Positions 33,676-42,694 of a stretch of 64,000 bases of DNA are shown piece after piece. The first letter of the stretch is position 1. Each line of letters opens with the position of its first letter. The position numbers were made by a program, and so were the translations under genes. This DNA is from CAZEKB01 sp964512225 (GTDB taxonomy: Bacteria > Myxococcota_A > UBA796 > UBA9615): the NCBI GenBank assembly GCA_964512225.1, contig CAZEKB010000013.1, positions 17,477-81,476 on the forward strand, in the 5' to 3' direction. The notes beneath the pieces were generated by a model that had not been told where the DNA came from, ran no database searches, and saw only the letters and a program-made list of their open reading frames with translations.

Positions 33676-34223
33676 AGACGACGGGCACCGAGATCTCGAG
33701 CGCCGAGTACCTCGCCCTCCTCATCTCCGAGCTCGGGGACGAAGCCCCGGATCGCGCCCCCCGGGACCTGCGCGGATTCGTCGCGCAGCTGCTCGACGCC
33801 CGCCCCGCGGGGTTGGCCGACGCCGAGCTGGCCGCCTACTACGAGGGGTCGCTGCCCCCGTCGGACCGGGAGCGGGTGCAGGCCGCCCTCGCGTCGGATC
33901 CGGCCGCACTCGCGGATCTGATCGCGCTGGACGAAGTCACCCGCGCGTACGAGGCGTTCGGCGACTCCGGCTCCCCCGAGGAGGCGGCCGCCCGGGCCGC
34001 CGAGGCGGCGAGCGAGCTCGTGCCCCACCGCCCGGGCCCCGCGGGAGACGGGATCGAGACGCTGCTGCCCGGCAACGTCTCCAAGGAGGAGATCGCCCCC
34101 GCCGCGCCCGCCCGCCCCGCGCCGAACGCGCGCACGTCCTGGATCCTGGTGGTCGTCCAGGTCGTCGCCCTGGTGGCGATCGCGCTGGCGCTGGTGCGAC
34201 TCGCGAAGAGCCTGGGGCTCTAA
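33672..34223 (+). CDS. Probable membrane anti-sigma factor without zinc motif
   Basis: This is a 183-residue protein. The N-terminal part contains AAYYEGSLPPSDRERVQAALASDPA, reminiscent of the zf-HC2 anti-sigma fold (YLDGELPPEERARVEAHL), but the His/Cys ligands are absent. A charged linker (about 100-155) leads to one terminal membrane helix (WILVVVQVVALVAIALALVRL, about 157-177). Position and overlap (ATGA) with the sigma gene make an anti-sigma role likely; it would bind the sigma factor on the cytosolic side, and only six residues follow the helix, so it is effectively tail-anchored. It could also be a non-anti-sigma membrane protein. No periplasmic sensor is present. Confidence 0.7.
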   Translation: MKTTGTEISSAEYLALLISELGDEAPDRAPRDLRGFVAQLLDARPAGLADAELAAYYEGSLPPSDRERVQAALASDPAALADLIALDEVTRAYEAFGDSGSPEEAAARAAEAASELVPHRPGPAGDGIETLLPGNVSKEEIAPAAPARPAPNARTSWILVVVQVVALVAIALALVRLAKSLGL

Positions 34224-34238
34224 ACCCCGTACCTCGCC

Positions 34239-34267
34239 TTGCAGTCGGGGCACGCCTCCCCTATGAA
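34239..34267 (+). promoter_or_regulatory. Sigma-70-type promoter of the acyl-CoA dehydrogenase gene
   Basis: TTGCAG (34239-34244), 17-base spacer, TATGAA (34262-34267). This is the only promoter in the window with a recognisable -35. The -10 is overlapped by a palindromic operator. Confidence 0.5.
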
Positions 34268-34277
34268 TGACCATTCA
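34264..34277 (+). promoter_or_regulatory. TetR-type operator, fatty-acid-degradation style
   Basis: TGAATG-AC-CATTCA is a perfect inverted repeat that overlaps the -10. It resembles operators of TetR-family regulators of fatty-acid use (TGAATGA...TCATTCA). Acyl-CoA-responsive repression of the downstream gene is therefore likely; the regulator is not in the window. Confidence 0.6.
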
Positions 34278-34312
34278 GTCAGCCCCTGACCCCTCCCCGG
34301 GAGCCTCTTTCC

Positions 34313-36139
34313 ATGGCCGTGACCGACTACAAGGTCGACCTTCGTGACATCCGCTTCGTGCTCTTCGAGCAGCTGGGCGTGCAGAACCTCGACGACCCCC
34401 GCTTCGCCGACTACGACGAGGAGGTCTACAACATGGTCCTCGGGGAGGCGGCGAAGTTCTCGGAGGAGGTGATCCACCCCGTGAACGCGCCCGGCGACCG
34501 CCAGGGCTGCACCTGGGAGGACGGCAACGTCCGCACCCCCGACGGGTACAAGGCGGTCTACGACGCCTTCTGCCAGGCGGGCTGGGGCGGCCTCGCCACG
34601 CCCATGGAGCACGGCGGGCAGGGTCTGCCGCACGGCGTCGCGCTGGCGTGCGTCGAGATGTTCATCGGCGCGTCCCCGGCGCTGAACATGTACCCGGGCC
34701 TCACGGCCGCGGCCGCCAACCTCGTGCGCGAGCGCGGCACCGACTGGATGCGCGAGAAGCTGCTCCCGAAGCTGGTGACGGGCGAGTGGGCGGGCACGAT
34801 GTGCCTCACCGAGCCCCAGGCCGGATCGGCCGTGGGCGACGCCCGCACGATCGCGACCCGCAACGAGGACGGCTCCTACCAGCTCGAGGGCACGAAGATC
34901 TTCGTATCCGGCGGGGAGCAGGACCTCACCGACAACATCATCCACATGATGCTCGCGCGCACGCCCGACGCCCCCTCGGGCATCAAGGGCCTGTCGCTGT
35001 TCGTCGTCCCGAAGTTCATCCTCGACAAGGACGGGAACATGGGCGAGCGGAACGACGTCGTGTGCTCGGGGATCGAGCACAAGATGGGCATCAACGGGTC
35101 GTCCACCTGCACGCTCAACATGGGCGACAACGGCGGCGCCAAGGGCTGGATCGTCGGCGAAGAGGGCCAGGGCATCCAGCACATGTTCGTGATGATGAAC
35201 GAGGCGCGCATCGGCGTCGGCGTGCAGGGGCTGGCGGTCGCTTCGGCGGCGTACCAGTCGGCGCTGCAGTACGCCCGGGAGCGGATCCAGGGCACGGCCG
35301 TGAAGGACTTCAAGGACGCCGACGCGCGGCGCGTCCCCATCATCGAGCACGCCGACGTGCGTCGGATGCTGCTCTGGCAGCGGGCCCACGTCTCGGGCAT
35401 GCGGGCCCTCGCTCTCACGCTCGCCTTCTGGCACGACTCGGACGTCGGCGACGACGACATGATCGAAGTGCTGACCCCGATCTGCAAAGCCTGGTGCACC
35501 GACCAGGGCTTCGAGGTCACGCGCTGGGCGCTGCAGTGCTTCGGCGGCTACGGCTACATCGGCGAGTACCCGGCGGAGCAGTACGTGCGCGACGCCAAGA
35601 TCTTCAGCATCTACGAGGGCACGAACGGCATCCAGGCCCTCGACCTCGTGGGTCGCAAGATGCGGATCAAGGGGGGCATGGCGTTCATGTCCGTCCTGAA
35701 CTGGATCAACGGCGAGATCGGCAAGCTCGGCGAGTTCGCGTTCGCGGCCGAGAAGACCGCGCTCGAGAAGGCGCGCGACCGGCTGGGCTCGGCGGCGATG
35801 CACCTGCAGTCGCTGGGCATGGGCGGAGACCGCGAGCTCCCGGTGCTGCACGCGTGCGACGTGCTGAACCTCTTCGGCGACGTCGTGATCGCCACCCTGC
35901 TGTCCCAGCAGGCCCGGATCGGCAACGCCAAGCTCGCGGACATCGCGGGCGCCGAAGGCGTCGACCTCGAGGACGACGAGAACCGTCGCGAGCTCCTCGA
36001 GAACGACGACGAGGCTCGGTTCTACGCCCGGAAGGTGGACGACTTCCGCTTCTTCGCGCACCAGTGCCTGCCCCGCACGGCGGCGCTTCTGCGCCAGATC
36101 AGCTCCCCGGATCGCACGGCCCTCACCGCCGTGCTGTAG
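34313..36139 (+). CDS. Acyl-CoA dehydrogenase (FadE type)
   Basis: This 608-residue flavoenzyme introduces a trans double bond into acyl-CoA in beta-oxidation. It has the N-terminal extension domain, FAD/substrate segments (AGTMCLTEPQAGSAVGDA, GTKIFVSGGEQD), a C-terminal helical domain and an additional C-terminal domain. The catalytic base is Glu435 in the signature SIYEGTNGIQ. The roughly 600-residue form with an extra C-terminal domain is typical of long-chain or medium-chain dehydrogenases in proteobacteria. The upstream palindrome TGAATGACCATTCA suggests control by a TetR-type fatty-acid regulator. ATG 34313. A kinase gene follows after 7 bases. Confidence 0.94.
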   Translation: MAVTDYKVDLRDIRFVLFEQLGVQNLDDPRFADYDEEVYNMVLGEAAKFSEEVIHPVNAPGDRQGCTWEDGNVRTPDGYKAVYDAFCQAGWGGLATPMEHGGQGLPHGVALACVEMFIGASPALNMYPGLTAAAANLVRERGTDWMREKLLPKLVTGEWAGTMCLTEPQAGSAVGDARTIATRNEDGSYQLEGTKIFVSGGEQDLTDNIIHMMLARTPDAPSGIKGLSLFVVPKFILDKDGNMGERNDVVCSGIEHKMGINGSSTCTLNMGDNGGAKGWIVGEEGQGIQHMFVMMNEARIGVGVQGLAVASAAYQSALQYARERIQGTAVKDFKDADARRVPIIEHADVRRMLLWQRAHVSGMRALALTLAFWHDSDVGDDDMIEVLTPICKAWCTDQGFEVTRWALQCFGGYGYIGEYPAEQYVRDAKIFSIYEGTNGIQALDLVGRKMRIKGGMAFMSVLNWINGEIGKLGEFAFAAEKTALEKARDRLGSAAMHLQSLGMGGDRELPVLHACDVLNLFGDVVIATLLSQQARIGNAKLADIAGAEGVDLEDDENRRELLENDDEARFYARKVDDFRFFAHQCLPRTAALLRQISSPDRTALTAVL

Positions 36140-36146
36140 TCCCCAT

Positions 36147-37460
36147 GTGACCGCGTTCGCGCCCGACCGTCTCACCGACGCCGACTTCCCCTACACGTTC
36201 GGCCGATACGAGCTTCGGGGGCTGCTCGGCGAGGGCGGCATGGCCCGCGTCTTCCGCGCGGTGCTGCAGGGCCGAGGCGGCTTCCGCAAGTCGGTCGCGC
36301 TCAAGGTGATCCGCGCGCGGGTCACCGCTCCGTCCCCCGCGATGGCGGCGAGCCTCGAGAACGAGGCCCGGCTCGGCGGGCTGCTGCACCACCCCAACAT
36401 CGTGGAGACGTACGACTTCGGCACCGTCGACGGGCAGCTCTTCATCGCCATGGAGCTGGTGGAGGGCATGACCCTGTCCGAGCTGCTGGCGGACGGCCCC
36501 CTGTCGACGGCCGCCGCGCTCGAGGTCGCCCGGCAGATCGCGGCGGGGCTCGAGCACGCTCACGCCCTCCGCGAAGACGGGGTCGAGGTCGGCCTCGTGC
36601 ACCGCGATCTGAAGCCCGCGAACGTGATGATCGATCGCGACGGGGTCGCCAAGGTCATGGACTTCGGCATCGCGCGCTCGGATGTGAACGTGGGCCCGCG
36701 GACGATGCCCGGGATGAGCAAGGGCACCCCCAGCTACATGGCGCCGGAGCAGATCGAGGGCGAGAACATCGACGATCGGGCCGACATCTTCTCCTTCGGG
36801 ACGCTGCTCTACGAGATGCTGACCGGGCGGGCCATGTTCGGCGGCGATACGCTCATGGCGATCCTCAGCGGGGTCGCGGGGGTGCAGAAGCGGCTGCGCG
36901 AAGACGCCGAGTTCGTGGAGATGAAGCGGACGCAGCCCGAGGTGCTCGCGCTGCTCGAAGGGTGCTGGCGCATCCGCAAGGAGGAGCGCATCCCGCACGC
37001 CGGAGAGCTGGTCCGCGAGATCGCGGCGGCGGCGGCGAAGCACCCGATCTCGGCCGCCGCGTTCCGGTTCCAGGTGAGGGAGCGCCTCGGGGCCGAGGGG
37101 CAGGAGACGATCCGATCCGAGCGCACCCTGCGGCGGGCCCGCCTCCCCCCCGGGACGGAGCCCGACGAGGTCACCCACCCCATGACGCGCCCCGAGCTGC
37201 CCCCGCCGGTGTCGCTCGCCGCCCTCGCGGCCCGCGGCGCCGAGCCGGAGGTCGAAGCCGACGACGAAGCCACCGAGCTCGCGAAGGTCCCCCCGACGCT
37301 CCCCCCGGCCCCCCCGCCGAAGCGCCGGCCCCGCAAGCCTCGCCGCAAGGGCGGTCGCCGGCGGGCGTCGCGTCGCCGGGCGCTCGAGGCGGTCGCGGCG
37401 GTGTCGGTGGCCGCGATCGCCATCGTCCTCCTCGTGCTCCTGCGCCTCACCGCCTGCTGA
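36147..37460 (+). CDS. Ser/Thr protein kinase with C-terminal membrane anchor
   Basis: This is a 437-residue eukaryotic-like kinase. The kinase domain (about 20-285) has the Gly loop LLGEGGMARVF, Lys53 (VALKVI), HRDLKPANVM, DFGIAR and GTPSYMAPEQ, so it should be active. A Pro/Arg-rich juxtamembrane stretch (about 370-410) leads to one C-terminal helix (about 412-434) with almost nothing beyond, so there is no external sensor. It follows the acyl-CoA dehydrogenase by 7 bases, suggesting co-transcription. The start is GTG 36147; the ATG two bases earlier is followed at once by a stop. Its 3' end overlaps the MMPL transporter gene on the other strand by 14 bases. Confidence 0.92.
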   Translation: MTAFAPDRLTDADFPYTFGRYELRGLLGEGGMARVFRAVLQGRGGFRKSVALKVIRARVTAPSPAMAASLENEARLGGLLHHPNIVETYDFGTVDGQLFIAMELVEGMTLSELLADGPLSTAAALEVARQIAAGLEHAHALREDGVEVGLVHRDLKPANVMIDRDGVAKVMDFGIARSDVNVGPRTMPGMSKGTPSYMAPEQIEGENIDDRADIFSFGTLLYEMLTGRAMFGGDTLMAILSGVAGVQKRLREDAEFVEMKRTQPEVLALLEGCWRIRKEERIPHAGELVREIAAAAAKHPISAAAFRFQVRERLGAEGQETIRSERTLRRARLPPGTEPDEVTHPMTRPELPPPVSLAALAARGAEPEVEADDEATELAKVPPTLPPAPPPKRRPRKPRRKGGRRRASRRRALEAVAAVSVAAIAIVLLVLLRLTAC

Positions 37461-39684
37461 GCTTCGGTCGGACCACCGCCAGCGCGGCGGGCAGGGTGAC
37501 GAGGTCCGCGACCAGGGCGAAGCCGATCGCCGCCCCGCTCAGCAGCCCGAAGTAGATGTTCGGGCGGAACGACGCCGTGGTCAGCACCCAGAAGCCCGCG
37601 ACGAGGATGATCGTCGTGGCCACCAGCGCCCGCCCGGTCGCCTGGAGCGTCGCGTGCACGGCGTCCTCGAGGGAGGCGCCCGCGGTGATCTCCGCTCGGA
37701 AGTGGTGCAGGAAGTGCACGGTGTCGTCGACGACGAGGCCCAGGGCCACGGCGCCGCACATGACCGTGCCGGGGTCGAGGCCGATGCCGGTCCAGCCCAT
37801 CAGCCCCAGGACCATGCCGATGGGGAGGACGTTCGGGATCATGGAGAAGAGCCCGAGGCGCACGCTCCGCAGGGCGATCATCAGCGCGAAGAGGACCGTC
37901 ACGAAGGCGAGGGACAGCGACCGGATCTGCGACTCGAGCAGGTAGGTCTGCATGTTGTGGATGAGCTTGCTCGTGCCCGTGAGCGAGACCTTCGTCGGCG
38001 GCTCGAACATGCCCTTCACCGCAGCCTCGATCTCCGGGACGTCGCTCGCCAACTGTTCGACGATCGACATCTTCACCGTCGCCGTGATCCGCCCTCGCTG
38101 GAAGTCGAAGTCCACGAGGCGCTCGAGGTCCTCGCTGTCGTCCAACATCATCAGCAGCTGGGCCGCCTCGCGCCGATTGGCGGGCAGGCGACGCTCGGCC
38201 TCGTCCCCGCCCCGGGCCGCGCGGCGCACCTCCATGAGGTAGTCGGCGAGCGAGACGGTCGCGCCCACGCCCGTCAGGGGCCCGACGTAGTCCTGCACGC
38301 GGCGCATCCCCTCGAGGAGCTCCGGGTCTTTGAGGACGTCGGGCTCGGCGCCCTCGACCAGGATCTCCAGCGTCGTGGTGCCGTCCAGGGCCGCGTCCAC
38401 GAGCAGCAGGTCGGTGCGCACCGGGGCGTCGTCCCGGAAGTAGTTGAGGACGTTGCTCCCGATCGTGAGGTGAGCGAGCCCCGCGAGGGTCGTCACCAGG
38501 AGGACGGCGGAGACCACCAGCACCACCCTCGGGCGGCCCAGGGCGAACCGGCCCGCCCCCGCGAGGCACGCGTCGAGCGCCCGGGCGCCGCGGCTCTCCT
38601 TCAAGGCGCGGCCCCCGATCCGGGGCAGGATCCAGGGCCCGAGGGCGAAGGTGAGGAGGAAGGCGGCGGCGACGCCGGCGGCGGCCTGCACGCCGAACTG
38701 GCGGACCGGCCCGAGCGTCGCCGTCTGCAGGGACGCGAGGCCCGCGACGGTCGTGGCGGCGGTGAAGAAGCAGGGGGCGAGCAGGCCCCGCAGCGCGCGT
38801 TCGCTCGCTTCCTGCGCCTCCAACCCGTCCTTGCGCAGCAGCAGGTAGCGGCTGGTGATGTGCACCGCCGACGCGATCCCCACCCCGAGCACGAGCGGGT
38901 ACACGGCCGAGCTGACCGCCGTGATCCGCCCCCCGAAGAGCGCGAGGCCGCCCGTGATCCAGAGGCAAGCCAGGCTCACGACGGCGATGGGGAGGATGAG
39001 GGCGGCGGGAGACCCGAAGAGGGCGAGGATGGCGACCACGATCACCACGAGCATCGCGGGAAATACCGTCTTGAGGTCGCGCGCCGTGTACTCGAAGAAC
39101 GCTTCGTCGAGCATGGTCGGTCCGGCGTACGCAAAATCGACGCCTCTTCGGGCCGCGAACGGCTCACCCACGGCCTCGACGGCGTGCGCGAGGTCCGTCT
39201 TCGCGCCCTGCTCCTCGATGAGGTTGTCGACCCAGAGCACGACCGCCGGGACGCGCCCGTCGGCGGAGACGAGCTTGCCGACGTAGAGGTCGTCGCCGAG
39301 GACCCGATCGCGGAGGTCCTCGGGATCCGGCGGCGCGTCCCAGTCGATCAGGGGCTCGACGGCGATCACCCCGGGCGTGGCCACGAGCTGCCTGGCGGTG
39401 GCGAGGGACACGGCCGACTGCACGTGGTCCAGCTCCCCCAGCGCTTCGGTGAGGTCCCGGACGAACGCGAGGCCTTCGGGCGTGAAGAGGCTCGGGTCGT
39501 CCCAGGCCACGAGGATCATCTGGTCGGTGTCGAAGTGCTCGAGGAAGCGGTGATACGCGATGAGGTCCGGGTCGTCGTCGAGGAACCAGGCCTCGATCGA
39601 GGCGTCGAACTCCACGTCGCCGAGAGCCGCCGCGGTCACCGCGGTCACCGCGACCACGGCCAGCAGTCCGGCGATGCGCTTCAT
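37447..39684 (-). CDS. MMPL/RND-family transporter
   Basis: This is a 745-residue inner-membrane exporter with two similar halves. Each half has one N-terminal helix (first at 4-20, second near 390-410), a large periplasmic domain and a five-helix bundle. Typical helices are FPAMLVVIVVAILALFG and LVLGVGIASAVHITSRYLL in the first half and LGLVVDDTVHFLHHFRAEI with IILVAGFWVLTTAS in the second. The double MMPL layout is that of RND proteins moving lipids or hopanoids in other bacteria. The ATG at 39684 overlaps the stop of the upstream M3 peptidase (ATGA). The substrate cannot be told from sequence. Confidence 0.88.
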   Translation of the reverse strand: MKRIAGLLAVVAVTAVTAAALGDVEFDASIEAWFLDDDPDLIAYHRFLEHFDTDQMILVAWDDPSLFTPEGLAFVRDLTEALGELDHVQSAVSLATARQLVATPGVIAVEPLIDWDAPPDPEDLRDRVLGDDLYVGKLVSADGRVPAVVLWVDNLIEEQGAKTDLAHAVEAVGEPFAARRGVDFAYAGPTMLDEAFFEYTARDLKTVFPAMLVVIVVAILALFGSPAALILPIAVVSLACLWITGGLALFGGRITAVSSAVYPLVLGVGIASAVHITSRYLLLRKDGLEAQEASERALRGLLAPCFFTAATTVAGLASLQTATLGPVRQFGVQAAAGVAAAFLLTFALGPWILPRIGGRALKESRGARALDACLAGAGRFALGRPRVVLVVSAVLLVTTLAGLAHLTIGSNVLNYFRDDAPVRTDLLLVDAALDGTTTLEILVEGAEPDVLKDPELLEGMRRVQDYVGPLTGVGATVSLADYLMEVRRAARGGDEAERRLPANRREAAQLLMMLDDSEDLERLVDFDFQRGRITATVKMSIVEQLASDVPEIEAAVKGMFEPPTKVSLTGTSKLIHNMQTYLLESQIRSLSLAFVTVLFALMIALRSVRLGLFSMIPNVLPIGMVLGLMGWTGIGLDPGTVMCGAVALGLVVDDTVHFLHHFRAEITAGASLEDAVHATLQATGRALVATTIILVAGFWVLTTASFRPNIYFGLLSGAAIGFALVADLVTLPAALAVVRPKLSRR

Positions 39685-41447
39685 ACGAGCGCTTCGAGCT
39701 CCGCGAGCTGCGCCTCGACCACCGCGACCCCCCGCGCCCAGAACTCGGGGTCCGCGAGGTCGAGCCCGAGCCCCGCCACCAGGTCCGCGGGCGACCGGGA
39801 GCCCCCGGCCGCGAGCAGCGCCACGTAGTCGTCCACGAAGGAGTCGCCGCGCTCCGCCCACACGCCGTAGAGCGCGAGCGTGAGCAGCTTGCCGAAGGCG
39901 TACGACCAGCAGTAGAAGCGGGCGAAGACGAAGTGCGGGATGCGCATCCAGGCGTCCCGGTCCGCGTCCGTGACCGCCACCGCGTCGCCCCACAGCGCCC
40001 GCATCTGCTCGACCCAGAGCGCCGACAGCTCCTCCGTCGTGGCCGCCCCCCGGGCGCGACGCTCGTGAGCCGCGATCTCCCAGCGCACGAACGCGATCTG
40101 GGTCCACGCCGACCGCATCGCCGAGCGCACCTGGTGGTCCAGGAGCCGGATCCGGGCCTCCGGATCGTCGGCGCTCGCTTTCATGAGCCGCTCGTGCAGC
40201 AGCAGCTCGGCGAAGATCGACGCCGTCTCGGCCACCGGCATGCCGGTCCAGTAGTTCACCGGCGCCTGCTCCAGGGACAGCGAGAAGTGCACCCCGTGGC
40301 CCAGCTCGTGGGCGAGGGTGAAGACATCCGCGAGCTTCCCCGTGTAGTTCATGAGAATGAACGGCGGATCGGGCGGCATCCCGGGGGAGCAGAACCCGCC
40401 CGAGTTCTTGCCGGGCCGCGGGAAGGCGTCGATCCGTTGCTCGGTGAAGAACGCCCGGGCCGCCGCCGCGACCACCGGGGAGAAGTCCTCGAACGACCCG
40501 AGCACGAGCGCCTGCGCGTCCTCCCAGGGGATGTCCGGGGCGTCGCCGAACAGGGGGACGGAGCGGTCGTACGACGCGTAGTCGTCCAGACCGGACACCC
40601 GCGCCCGCAGCGCGTTGTAGCGGTGGGCGAGGTCGGCCCGACTCGTCACCGAGTCGAGCACCGCGTCCACGATCTCGACGGTGAGGTCGTCGTGCAGCAC
40701 GGTGAAGTCGGTCACCCGCTCGTACCCGCGCGTCGCCATCTCGCTGCGGTGGTCTTCGAAGAGGGTGTTCACGATGAACGTGAGGACGTCGCGGTGGGGC
40801 GCGTACGCCGCGGCTCGCGCCTCCGAGGCGGCCTTGCGCAGGGAGCGATCGGGGCTCTCGAACAGCGCCTGCACCTCGCCCGCCGTGAGCTCCTTCACCT
40901 CGCCGCCGTGGTCCACCGGGAACTTCAGCCCGCCCGCGATCTGCAGGTAGAGCTGGACCCACGCCGTCTTGCCGGTCACCTCCTTGCGCGTGATCGTCGC
41001 CTCCGACGCCTCGTCGAGGAAGTGCGGCGCGAACATGCGCTGGTAGGCGAGGTAGTGGGCGTAGGACCGCAGGTCGTCGTCGGCGCCGAGGCGGTCGAGG
41101 TGGTCCGCGGGCAGGTCCTTGAGCTCGAGTCCGAAGAAGACGACGCTCGCGCCCACCTCGGCGGCGGTCGCGTGGGCCGCGGCCTGGGCGGCGCGGGCCT
41201 CATCGTCGGTCGTATCCTCGGCGAACCGGAGCGACGCGTACCAGCCCTCGCGTCGGCTGAGGCGGGTGAGGTCGTCGAACGCCCGCAGCGCGTCGAGCAG
41301 CTCGGCGGCGTCCAGGTCGCGCACGCGGCCCCGATAGCGCGCGGCGAACGCCGCCGCCGCGGCCACCGCCCGATCCCGGTCCGCGATCAGGCGGGGATCG
41401 TCGAAGCCGGAGTAGAGGGGGCTGAGATCCCAGCGGACGTCGGACAT
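39681..41447 (-). CDS. M3-family oligoendopeptidase (PepF-like)
   Basis: This is a 588-residue cytosolic zinc metallopeptidase. The active site is AHELGHGVHF (HExxH at about residue 379) with the downstream Glu in PVAETASIFAELLL. The N-terminal helical part (WDLSPLYSGFDDPRL) is the usual oligoendopeptidase F start, and length is normal. Such enzymes hydrolyse peptides of roughly 7-17 residues. ATG 41447 is leaderless: TAGCGT lies at 41455-41460. Coupled downstream to the MMPL transporter. Confidence 0.92.
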   Translation of the reverse strand: MSDVRWDLSPLYSGFDDPRLIADRDRAVAAAAAFAARYRGRVRDLDAAELLDALRAFDDLTRLSRREGWYASLRFAEDTTDDEARAAQAAAHATAAEVGASVVFFGLELKDLPADHLDRLGADDDLRSYAHYLAYQRMFAPHFLDEASEATITRKEVTGKTAWVQLYLQIAGGLKFPVDHGGEVKELTAGEVQALFESPDRSLRKAASEARAAAYAPHRDVLTFIVNTLFEDHRSEMATRGYERVTDFTVLHDDLTVEIVDAVLDSVTSRADLAHRYNALRARVSGLDDYASYDRSVPLFGDAPDIPWEDAQALVLGSFEDFSPVVAAAARAFFTEQRIDAFPRPGKNSGGFCSPGMPPDPPFILMNYTGKLADVFTLAHELGHGVHFSLSLEQAPVNYWTGMPVAETASIFAELLLHERLMKASADDPEARIRLLDHQVRSAMRSAWTQIAFVRWEIAAHERRARGAATTEELSALWVEQMRALWGDAVAVTDADRDAWMRIPHFVFARFYCWSYAFGKLLTLALYGVWAERGDSFVDDYVALLAAGGSRSPADLVAGLGLDLADPEFWARGVAVVEAQLAELEALV

Positions 41448-41454
41448 CGGGCGG

Positions 41455-41460
41455 ACGCTA
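41455..41460 (-). promoter_or_regulatory. -10 element, leaderless start of the M3 peptidase gene
   Basis: TAGCGT on the minus strand ends 8 bases before ATG 41447. Confidence 0.45.
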
Positions 41461-41483
41461 CCAGCGCGTCCGCCCGCCCGGGT

Positions 41484-42647
41484 TCAGACGCGTCGGCGGG
41501 CGAGGCCCGGGGGCAGCAGCAGCAGCGGGAGGAGGGCGGCGGTGCCGAGGTAGGTGCAGCCGGAGCCGCCGTCGCCCGGACCGTCGGGATCCACGCCGTC
41601 GCAGTCCTGGTCGATGCCGTCGCCGCGGACCTCGGCCGCCCCGGGGAACACCGACGCGTCGAAGTCGTCGCAGTCCCGCCCCCCGTCCGAGACCGCGGCC
41701 GCGCCGTCGCGATCGAGGTCGTACAGCGCGTGGTAGCTGGTGGACACGGGGCTCCACACGGACCGGTGCGACCACGACGTCCCCCAGCCGATCCAGAGGT
41801 AGCCGTCGAGGCCCCAGCCGTCGCCCCAGGAGTTGCGCGCGAGCCACGCCCCGCGGGTGTCGTCCCAGCCGACGAGCAGGAGGGCGTGCATGCCCACCCG
41901 CGTCTCCTCGGACTCGTCCTCGGCCACGTAGACGCCGCTGCCGTAGCCGAACAGGTCGTTCCACACGCCGATGGAGATCAGCACCGGGGCCCGCGTGATC
42001 GCCTCCTTGATCATCGCCACCTGCTCGGCGGTCTCGAGCTCGTCCACGCGCACGCGCTCGGCCGCGTCGAGGTAGACGCGCCCGCGGTCGCCACCGTCGC
42101 ACGCTTCGTCGCAGTAGGTCAGCTCCACGGTCCCGTCGAGGAACTCGTTGTAGGGCGAACACTCCTCGGTGGGCAGCCCCTCGTCGATGAGGGTGCCGAT
42201 GCCCCCGCTGAGGCTGATGCCGTTGTCGCAGTCGCCGCCGGTGCAGGTGAGGCAGTGCGAGTCGGACAGGTCGATCTCGAGCCCGGGCTCGTTCAGCTCG
42301 ATCTTCACGAGCGCCTCGAGCATGCCGGTGATGCCGAACGCCGCACACGACCCGCATCGGCGCTGGTTGCGCACCGGCATGAGCCAGTCGACGCCGTCGT
42401 CGTCCTGCCAGGAGAAGCTCGCGGGGAGCTCGCCGTCGCGCCGGGGCGGGTCGAAGGTGGGGGCGTCGTCGTCGATGCCCTCCTCTTCGCGGTCCATCGT
42501 CACCAGCGCGCGGCGCTCCTCCGCGGTGAGGGCGGTCACCCAGTTGTCGACCACCGTGAACGACCGCTGCGACGTGGTCTCTTCCGCCCCGGCGGCGGCG
42601 GGGACGAGGAAGGTGAGGGCGAGGATCCAGCGGACGGACGAGGGCAT
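41484..42647 (-). CDS. Papain-like (C1) cysteine protease with MYXO-CTERM-type tail
   Basis: This is a 387-residue secreted protease. A signal peptide (WILALTFLVPAAAGA, cleavage near 21) precedes a short propeptide and a C1 domain with catalytic Cys101 (QRRCGSCAAF), His (VGMHALLLVGWDD, near 254) and Asn (ARNSWGDGWG, near 269). The usual Trp after the catalytic Cys is Ala. Next comes a Cys/Asp-rich metal-binding stretch (DCDDFDASVFPGAAEV, DQDCDGVDPDG). The C-terminus SGCTYLGTAALLPLLLLPPG ending in RRR matches MYXO-CTERM sorting signals: Gly-Cys, hydrophobic helix, Arg cluster. It is probably surface-anchored after C-terminal processing. ATG 42647 is exactly at the predicted transcription start. 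Confidence 0.88.
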   Translation of the reverse strand: MPSSVRWILALTFLVPAAAGAEETTSQRSFTVVDNWVTALTAEERRALVTMDREEEGIDDDAPTFDPPRRDGELPASFSWQDDDGVDWLMPVRNQRRCGSCAAFGITGMLEALVKIELNEPGLEIDLSDSHCLTCTGGDCDNGISLSGGIGTLIDEGLPTEECSPYNEFLDGTVELTYCDEACDGGDRGRVYLDAAERVRVDELETAEQVAMIKEAITRAPVLISIGVWNDLFGYGSGVYVAEDESEETRVGMHALLLVGWDDTRGAWLARNSWGDGWGLDGYLWIGWGTSWSHRSVWSPVSTSYHALYDLDRDGAAAVSDGGRDCDDFDASVFPGAAEVRGDGIDQDCDGVDPDGPGDGGSGCTYLGTAALLPLLLLPPGLARRRV

Positions 42648-42653
42648 GGCATC

Positions 42654-42659
42654 ACCATA
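42654..42659 (-). promoter_or_regulatory. -10 element, leaderless start of the C1 protease gene
   Basis: TATGGT on the minus strand ends 7 bases before ATG 42647, so transcription is predicted to start at the A of ATG. Confidence 0.5.
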
Positions 42660-42694
42660 GATCCGCGAAGCGCCCGTCGGTTTCGGGATCTGCG

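Noticed and set aside
33013..34223. Mobile element or phage signature near the sigma factor
   Set aside because: No transposase, integrase, terminal repeats or base-composition shift was found here or elsewhere in the window.
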